6,698 bases of DNA from DATGZX01 sp035296965 (GTDB lineage Bacteria > Planctomycetota > Planctomycetia > Gemmatales > Gemmataceae), in assembly GCA_035296965.1 (NCBI GenBank), contig DATGZX010000112.1:1-6698 (forward strand), in the 5' to 3' direction. This document shows positions 1 to 4,162 of this stretch, piece after piece. The notes beneath the pieces were generated by a model. It was not told the DNA's origin and searched no databases. It saw nothing but the letters and a program-made list of their open reading frames with translations. The stretch's first letter is position 1. Each line of letters begins with the position of its first letter. The position numbers and the translations under genes are program-made.

Positions 1-124
1 CCTTTCAACAGTTTCCAGGATTCCATCCAGCGGGCCAAATCAAAAAGGGCCGCAAAGGAAATGATACCGGGTCCAGCTGACGCCGAACAGCTGCTCACTT
101 CCTGTGTAGTGTGTGCATGCTTAG
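1..124. other. Unidentified sequence left of helicase breakpoint
   Basis: This stretch lies upstream of the point where helicase homology starts. In the helicase reading frame it has stops at 62-64 (TGA), 107-109 (TAG) and 122-124 (TAG), and it shows no DEAH box or other helicase motif in any + frame. Frame 1 is open from the window edge across the junction, and a minus-strand frame is open from about the junction to the edge, but neither gives a family I recognise. Two CAGCTG palindromes lie at 74-79 and 88-93. It could be the end of an inserted element or unrelated DNA joined by a deletion. I cannot decide which. Confidence 0.4.
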
Positions 125-2227
125 AAGAACCTGGAGACGCCAACCAAGATGGAGCGCGTGGCAGGCATTCAAACCGGCGGCAGCGAACGCGCTTTCGACA
201 TGTATATGAAGGCCCGCTACCTACACGAGCAGCACCCCGGCCATGGTGTGACGTTTGCCACAGGTACGCCGATCTCCAATACCATGGTCGAAGCCTTCAC
301 TATGCAGCGATTCCTCGACCCGGAGGGCTTAAGGAGCCGCGGTCTCGAGCATTTCGACGCGTGGGCCGCCACGTTTGGCGAAGTCATCGAAACCATGGAA
401 ATATCTCCTGATGGCAAATCGCTGAAGCCGCGCAGCCGGTTCGCCAAATTCATGAATCTGCCGGAGCTGCAGCAGATGTTCCGCTCCTTCGCTGACGTGC
501 AGACGGCCGAGATGCTCGACTTGCCCCGGCCAGCCTTGGAAACCGGCAAGCCCATCGTCGTCGCCTGCCCGATGTCTGAAGAACAGCAAGAGCTGCAGGA
601 CGAGTTGGTTGCCCGCTACGAGAGGCTCCGGTCGCAAAAAGTGGACCCGCGGGAAGACAATGCCCTGGCCATCACCACCGATGGGCGCAAGCTCGCCCTG
701 GATGCCCGGATGCTTTCCGCCACCGCGCCGGACTTCCCTCAATCGAAGATAAACGCTTTAGTGGAGAACGTATCGGCGATTTGGAAGCGGACCGCCGCGA
801 CGCGCGCCACCCAGATGATATTTTGTGATCTGGGGGTGAACCCAACGCCCTGGGGTTACTCAGCCTATAACGAGATCATCAGGAAGCTGGTCGCACGCGG
901 CATGCCCCGTGAGCAAATAGCAACAGTCGGAGACGCGGACTCCGACGCCAAGAAGCAGGCGCTCTTCGAGAAAGTCCGCAATGGCTCGGTGCGCGTACTC
1001 CTGGGCAGCACACAGAAGATGGGGACCGGGACCAACGTCCAGAAACGCCTGGTGGCGCTGCATCACCTCGACGCCCCCTGGAAACCTGCCGAGGTCGAGC
1101 AGCGCGAAGGCCGCATCTTGCGGCAGGGCAACGAACACCAGGTAGTGGCGGTCTATCGTTATGTCACGGAAAAAAGCTTCGATGCGTTCATCTGGCAAGC
1201 CCTGGAGACCAAGGCGCGGTTCATAGCGCAAGTGATACGCGGAACCAACGCCGCTCGCCGCGCCGAGGATATTGGCGGCCAGGAACTGTCTTATGCCGAA
1301 GTGAAGGCGATTGCTTCGGGCAATCCGGCAGTGCTGACCCTCGCCGAAGCCGACGCCGAGTTACAACGCCTTAGCGTGCTCAAAAGGAACTTTGCCGACG
1401 AACAATTCATCGCCCGCCGCAACGTTCGCGACCTGCCGCTGACCATCGAGCGACTATCACAACGCTTATCCGGCCTTACGAAAGACGGCGAAACCCTGCT
1501 GGCCCACGCCGCTGATCCCATCACCATAGGAAACCGTCCGTGCTCACGCGACGATGCTTTGGCATTACTGGCCAATGGGCTGGACCGCCTGCCCGACAGG
1601 CCCGGCCAGCCCCAGCGCTTTGTTCTCGGGGCGTACCGCGGCTTGCGCTTTGGCATGCTTCTTCACCCGCAATTTGCCCCTGAAATTTATCTGGAACGAG
1701 CTACCACCCGCACCGAGCAACTCTCAAGACAACATCACGGGCCGCGGGCCGTGCTCAATGCCCTGGAGCGGCTGGCAAGCGACTACGGCCCCGCCTGTCA
1801 ATCGGTAAAGAAAGATCTGGACCTCGCCCAAACCCAATTGCGCGATTACCGGGCGCGCATCGGCGCATCGTTCGCGCACGAATCGTATTTGGCTAAGCTA
1901 ACCGAACTGCGCGACCGTCTTAAGGTCGCCCTCGCTGGCACGAACGCCGAGCCTGTTGATGGGGAACAGGACAACGCAGCTGAATTGGCCGAGCAGATCA
2001 CACTCCTGAAAGGCTCCCACACCGTCGAAGCCACGCCCGAGCGGCCTGGTCAGCGGCACCTATCCGCGGAGGAGCCGGTCACGGCGCGCCTGCGCCGCCG
2101 TCACGCCGAAGCCTTGGCGGAGGCGGATACCGCGTCGCCGGCGAAGCCTCCACCGGAGCGGCAATTCAGCTACCAGGAATGCATTGCCAATAGTCGGCAG
2201 CAGGAGCGTGAGACAAGCCGGGCGTAA
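125..2227 (+). pseudogene. 5'-truncated methylase-helicase (SNF2-like) C-terminal part
   Basis: The longest reading frame starts at ATG 149 (692 aa), but family-like sequence begins at codon 125 (KNLETPTK before that Met). In full-length relatives this directly follows the DEAH box. ATG 149 is therefore an internal, conserved Met and not a natural start. Seen, numbered from Met149: TGTPISNT at 38-45 (SNF2-type motif III); GSTQKMGTGTN at 286-296 (motif V); QREGRILRQG at 318-327 (motif VI); then a charged, helical, coiled-coil-like region from about 390 and a Pro/Arg/Glu-rich tail ending in a normal TAA. Known of the family: such proteins are often far longer, with an N-terminal adenine methyltransferase, and ride on phages, plasmids and integrative elements; P1 DarB is the best known relative in antirestriction. 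Missing here are the methylase, motif I and motif II, so ATP hydrolysis is not expected. The remaining frame is undamaged over 2.1 kb, so the truncation may be recent, or a shortened protein could still be made from ATG 149 (weak GGAG at 133-136). Confidence 0.8.
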
Positions 2228-2234
2228 ACGTCCA

Positions 2235-2239
2235 GGTAC
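2235..2239. repeat. Target site duplication, left copy (GGTAC)
   Basis: GGTAC directly abuts the left inverted repeat and is repeated exactly after the right end at 3444-3448. The identity can be stretched to CAGGTAC (2233-2239 and 3442-3448), but the five-base version leaves TG...CA element ends and the best-matched inverted repeats. Five to six bases is usual for IS481-type elements. Confidence 0.8.
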
Positions 2240-2265
2240 TGAACAAGTTCAGATACATGTGAGAC
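2240..2265 (+). repeat. IS left terminal inverted repeat
   Basis: It begins TGAACAAGTTCAG and ends TGTGAGAC. It pairs with the reverse complement of 3419-3443 at 20 of 26 aligned positions, including the inner blocks GTTCA, TACAT and TGAGAC. The tip also contains a near-perfect palindrome (CTGAAC-AA-GTTCAG, 2239-2252), which the right end lacks. It is the expected transposase binding site. Confidence 0.8.
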
Positions 2266-2281
2266 TGCCGGAGTCGTGATA

Positions 2282-2332
2282 AAGTGGTCGCGAGCGCGCA
2301 ACCCGTTACAGCGCTGTAGCGAGCGACCACTT
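2282..2332 (+). promoter_or_regulatory. Hairpin 1 in IS leader, possible read-through terminator
   Basis: AAGTGGTCGC (2282-2291) is perfectly complementary in reverse to GCGACCACTT (2323-2332). The 31-base loop itself contains the 12-base palindrome TACAGCGCTGTA (2307-2318). A pyrimidine tract made of two tandem copies of TTCTTCTTG (2331-2339 and 2340-2348) follows at once. A stem followed by a T-rich tract resembles a terminator that would stop transcripts entering from the helicase side, but the loop is large and the tract is broken by C and G. It could instead be a protein-binding site. Confidence 0.5.
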
Positions 2333-2371
2333 CTTCTTGTTCTTCTTGCGGACTTGATTTTTCGGGAAATA

Positions 2372-2409
2372 GCCTCCTGGATAGCAATGCACATTACCAA
2401 CCAGGAGGC
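2372..2409 (+). promoter_or_regulatory. Hairpin 2 sequestering the transposase ribosome binding site
   Basis: GCCTCCTGG (2372-2380) is perfectly complementary in reverse to CCAGGAGGC (2401-2409), with a 20-base loop. The 3' arm contains the whole Shine-Dalgarno AGGAGG (2403-2408), six bases before the ATG at 2415. In an RNA starting upstream of 2372 the ribosome site would be paired. An RNA starting inside or after the 5' arm would leave it free. This is the known logic by which several insertion sequences (such as IS10 and IS50) avoid being switched on by outside transcription. Its use here is inference from the sequence. Confidence 0.75.
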
Positions 2410-2414
2410 CAACC

Positions 2415-3419
2415 ATGCATTTATTAGGAGTGCCGTCCTCTGTCTACCGTTTAGGCTCGTACAGCCTCAGGCAGGAAGCACTGGAGGGTGAAATCGCCCT
2501 TCGTCACAAACTGCTTGGCGACTGGGAGCGGCTCAAGCGATTCAATTTGCCGGATGCGGAGATTGCCCGCATCACTGGCGTCAGCCGCGCCACCTTTTAC
2601 CGCCGCAAACGGGCGATTGCCATGCACGGTACGCAGGGCCTGGAGCGCCGATCCCGACGGCCAAAACGCGTCCGTCAAAGCGCTATCCCCCAAAGCGTCC
2701 GTGAGTTGGTGCTGCAGCTGCGCCGCCGGCATCCCACTTACGGCAAGGCCAAGCTGACCGTGATTCTGGCCCGTGATCACGGCATCGCTTTGAGTGAAAG
2801 CACTATCGGCCGCATCCTCCGCGCGCTGATGGATCAAGGCCTGCTGCGCAAGCACACCGCCAACCGCTGGACCAAGAGGCGCCGCTTCTCCCACCACGCT
2901 CAACGCTGGAAATACGGCATGGCGCGTTCCCAGCCAGGCGACCTGATCCAGATCGATCACATGTCGGTCAGCAAAAACCAGCTGCCCTTCAAACACTTCC
3001 AGGCATGGGATCCTCTGACCAAGTACACGTATGCTGACGTGTACGCCAAGGCCAAAAGCGCCTCCGCTGCTGCTTTCCTGGAAACATTGCAGCAGGCTCT
3101 GCCGTTCCCAGTCCGCTCGATACAGGTGGATGGCGGCTCCGAGTTCATGAAGGACTTCGAGCAAGCCTGTCAGACCAAAGGCATCCCGCTTTACGTCCTG
3201 CCTCCAAAACGGCCGCAATATAACGGCGGCGTAGAACGCATGAATCGTACCATGCGCGAGGACTTATACGCCCGCCAGGATCTTCTCGCCGACAGCATTA
3301 CCGGCATCCGCGAGGCGGTGAAAAAAGCGACTCACATCTACAACCATTATCGTCCCCACCAGGCACTGGACAATCTCACTCCAGCACAGTATGTTGCTCG
3401 ACTTCAGGAGGCCATTTAG
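2415..3419 (+). CDS. IS481-like transposase (HTH and rve/DDE domains)
   Basis: A 334-aa cut-and-paste type transposase. The start at ATG 2415 is fixed by a strong AGGAGG at 2403-2408. An N-terminal helix-turn-helix (about residues 45-67, LPDAEIARITGVSRATFYRR) is followed by a second HTH-like segment (about 95-140, with RRRHPTYGKAKL). The catalytic core follows: Asp181 in IQIDHMSV, Asp239 in IQVDGGSEF and Glu274 in NGGVERMNRT, with 34 residues between the second Asp and Glu. The closing motif YNHYRPHQAL is typical of rve transposases. All catalytic residues are present and there is no frameshift, so the enzyme is predicted active on the inverted repeats at 2240-2265 and 3419-3443. It is translated from a single frame, unlike the two-frame IS3 arrangement. 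Leader hairpins probably keep expression low. Confidence 0.93.
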   Translation: MHLLGVPSSVYRLGSYSLRQEALEGEIALRHKLLGDWERLKRFNLPDAEIARITGVSRATFYRRKRAIAMHGTQGLERRSRRPKRVRQSAIPQSVRELVLQLRRRHPTYGKAKLTVILARDHGIALSESTIGRILRALMDQGLLRKHTANRWTKRRRFSHHAQRWKYGMARSQPGDLIQIDHMSVSKNQLPFKHFQAWDPLTKYTYADVYAKAKSASAAAFLETLQQALPFPVRSIQVDGGSEFMKDFEQACQTKGIPLYVLPPKRPQYNGGVERMNRTMREDLYARQDLLADSITGIREAVKKATHIYNHYRPHQALDNLTPAQYVARLQEAI

Positions 3420-3443
3420 TCTCAAATGTAGTGAACGAGTACA
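3419..3443 (-). repeat. IS right terminal inverted repeat
   Basis: Read on the minus strand it begins TGTACTCGTTCAC and ends TTTGAGAC. It is one base shorter than the left copy. Its inner edge coincides with the last base of the transposase stop codon (TAG 3417-3419), so no spare sequence lies on this side of the gene. Confidence 0.8.
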
Positions 3444-3448
3444 GGTAC
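3444..3448. repeat. Target site duplication, right copy (GGTAC)
   Basis: Exact copy of 2235-2239, directly after the ...GTACA end of the element. Deleting 2240-3448 restores the inferred original sequence and brings the helicase stop to 95 bases before the ATG at 3532. Confidence 0.8.
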
Positions 3449-3459
3449 ACAATCACCTC

Positions 3460-3488
3460 TTTACAAGCTATTTTTCATGCGCTAGGGT
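3460..3488 (+). promoter_or_regulatory. Possible sigma-70-like promoter for the 154-aa gene
   Basis: TTTACA (3460-3465), a 17-base spacer and TAGGGT (3483-3488) lie outside the IS, upstream of the next gene. The first hexamer matches consensus at five of six bases, the second at only three. If real, the gene keeps its own promoter after the IS cut it off from the helicase gene. Planctomycete promoters are poorly defined, so this is weak. Confidence 0.22.
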
Positions 3489-3518
3489 GACTCCCCTTTT
3501 GTTTGTCAACCACCCAAC

Positions 3519-3524
3519 GAGGAG
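3519..3524 (+). promoter_or_regulatory. Ribosome binding site fixing the start at 3532
   Basis: GAGGAG lies seven bases before ATG 3532. The frame is also open further upstream to an ATG at 3391, but that start lies inside the transposase gene and right IS end and is an accident of the insertion. This site supports the shorter 154-aa product. Confidence 0.7.
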
Positions 3525-3531
3525 CACTACC

Positions 3532-3996
3532 ATGGCCAGACACAAGACATCTGAAGCAGCGATAACGGATGAATCCGGAGCGAATCCGGCAACTGACCCC
3601 GCCGCCGTACCGGCCGCCGAGGAGCGCCAGGCCGGCGACGAGTCGCCCGAGAAGCCCAAGCGCCCATTCGAACCTGTACGCGGCTGGACCAGCCGTCTCA
3701 CCGGCCCGCTGCAATACCGCAAGTTCACCGATGCCAACCTGAAGGTCATCGCGTTCAAGTTCAATCTGGACGCCGATGCGAAACTGCCCGAAGAAGCTCT
3801 GGCCGTCATGCGGGAACACAAACAGGACAAGGACGGCAACCCGACTGGCCTCAAATTCCAGGACACGCGCACGCATGGAAAGATTTGGACGATCCCCAAC
3901 GACGTGGAAGGCCGCGCTCTGGCGGATAAGATTGATTTCCGATTAAGTGAGCTCGCGCAGAAGATGGAGGAAAGTAAAGGCCAAACCCCTTTCTGA
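3532..3996 (+). CDS. Hypothetical protein, 154 aa, next to helicase remnant
   Basis: I do not recognise a named family. Residues 1-45 are rich in Ala, Pro, Glu, Asp and Lys and look disordered (for example DPAAVPAAEERQAGDESPEK). A compact domain follows from about Phe46 (FEPVRGWTSRLTGPLQYRKF), with alternating strand-like and helical stretches (NLKVIAFKFNLD; PEEALAVMREHK; GLKFQDTRTHGKIWTIP), and a last helix around DKIDFRLSELAQKMEE. There is no signal peptide, membrane segment or cysteine, so it is probably a soluble cytoplasmic protein. It ends in GQTPF, which recalls the ...PF tip that single-stranded DNA-binding proteins use to recruit helicases, but without their run of acidic residues. 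Before the IS insertion it lay 95 bases after the helicase stop, so a shared role in the mobile element's DNA metabolism is possible but unproven. The start is chosen by GAGGAG seven bases upstream. Confidence 0.75.
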   Translation: MARHKTSEAAITDESGANPATDPAAVPAAEERQAGDESPEKPKRPFEPVRGWTSRLTGPLQYRKFTDANLKVIAFKFNLDADAKLPEEALAVMREHKQDKDGNPTGLKFQDTRTHGKIWTIPNDVEGRALADKIDFRLSELAQKMEESKGQTPF

Positions 3997-4162
3997 GTCA
4001 ACGTAGCAACACCCATCACGGCCGCCTCGCGCGGAACCTGCGGCCGAACTCCCGTGGGCGACGGAGACGGCGGGACTCCGCCCTCTCCCCGCGAGGCTAG
4101 CTCAGCCTGGTTGACCCGTGGTGAGATGACCGTTGGAGCTGTTTGTCTTGAAAGCGTTGCAA
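3997..4162. terminator. Convergent intergenic region with GC-rich inverted repeat
   Basis: This 166-base gap separates two genes that converge, so transcripts from both sides should end here. GCCTCGCG (4024-4031) pairs with CGCGAGGC (4090-4097), and inside it GGCGG (4069-4073) pairs with CCGCC (4078-4082) over a four-base loop. There is no T-run on either strand, so it is not a classical intrinsic terminator. It may be a structured barrier, a Rho-dependent end, or merely GC-rich DNA. I see no small gene in it. Confidence 0.35.

Larger units (their letters stand above)
2240..3443 (+). mobile_element. Complete IS481-like insertion sequence, 1,204 bp
   Basis: The element is bounded by imperfect inverted repeats (left 2240-2265, right 3419-3443; 20 of 26 aligned positions match with one gap) and by an exact GGTAC duplication. 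It holds a single intact transposase gene (2415-3419) whose stop codon touches the right repeat. Its 175-base left untranslated region contains two perfect hairpins. It landed 12 bases past the stop codon of the helicase remnant and upstream of the 154-aa gene, so it broke no reading frame but separated the two genes. The perfect duplication and intact gene suggest recent insertion and possible activity. The family name is inferred from the HTH plus rve/DDE layout and the size. A related group such as IS1202-like elements cannot be excluded without a database comparison. Confidence 0.85.

Noticed and set aside
1..124. Minus-strand frame reading ...ISFAALFDLARWMESWKLLK as the end of a known transposase
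   Set aside because: It looks protein-like but has no start in the window and no motif I can assign, so a family call would be a guess.
61..411. Open frame of 116 aa crossing the left junction
   Set aside because: From about 125 on it reads the helicase coding sequence in the wrong frame, giving an Arg/Pro/His-rich product with no family features.
149..2227. Treating the 692-aa frame as a complete helicase gene
   Set aside because: Family-like residues continue upstream of ATG 149 to codon 125, and the DEAH box, motif I and methylase are absent, so the start is not natural.
2451..3218. 255-aa minus-strand frame opposite the transposase
   Set aside because: It is a shadow of the GC-rich transposase gene, without motifs or a ribosome binding site of its own.
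3391..3531. Longer 201-aa version of the small downstream protein
   Set aside because: The added 47 residues come from the transposase 3' end and right IS repeat in another frame. ATG 3532 has a proper ribosome binding site.
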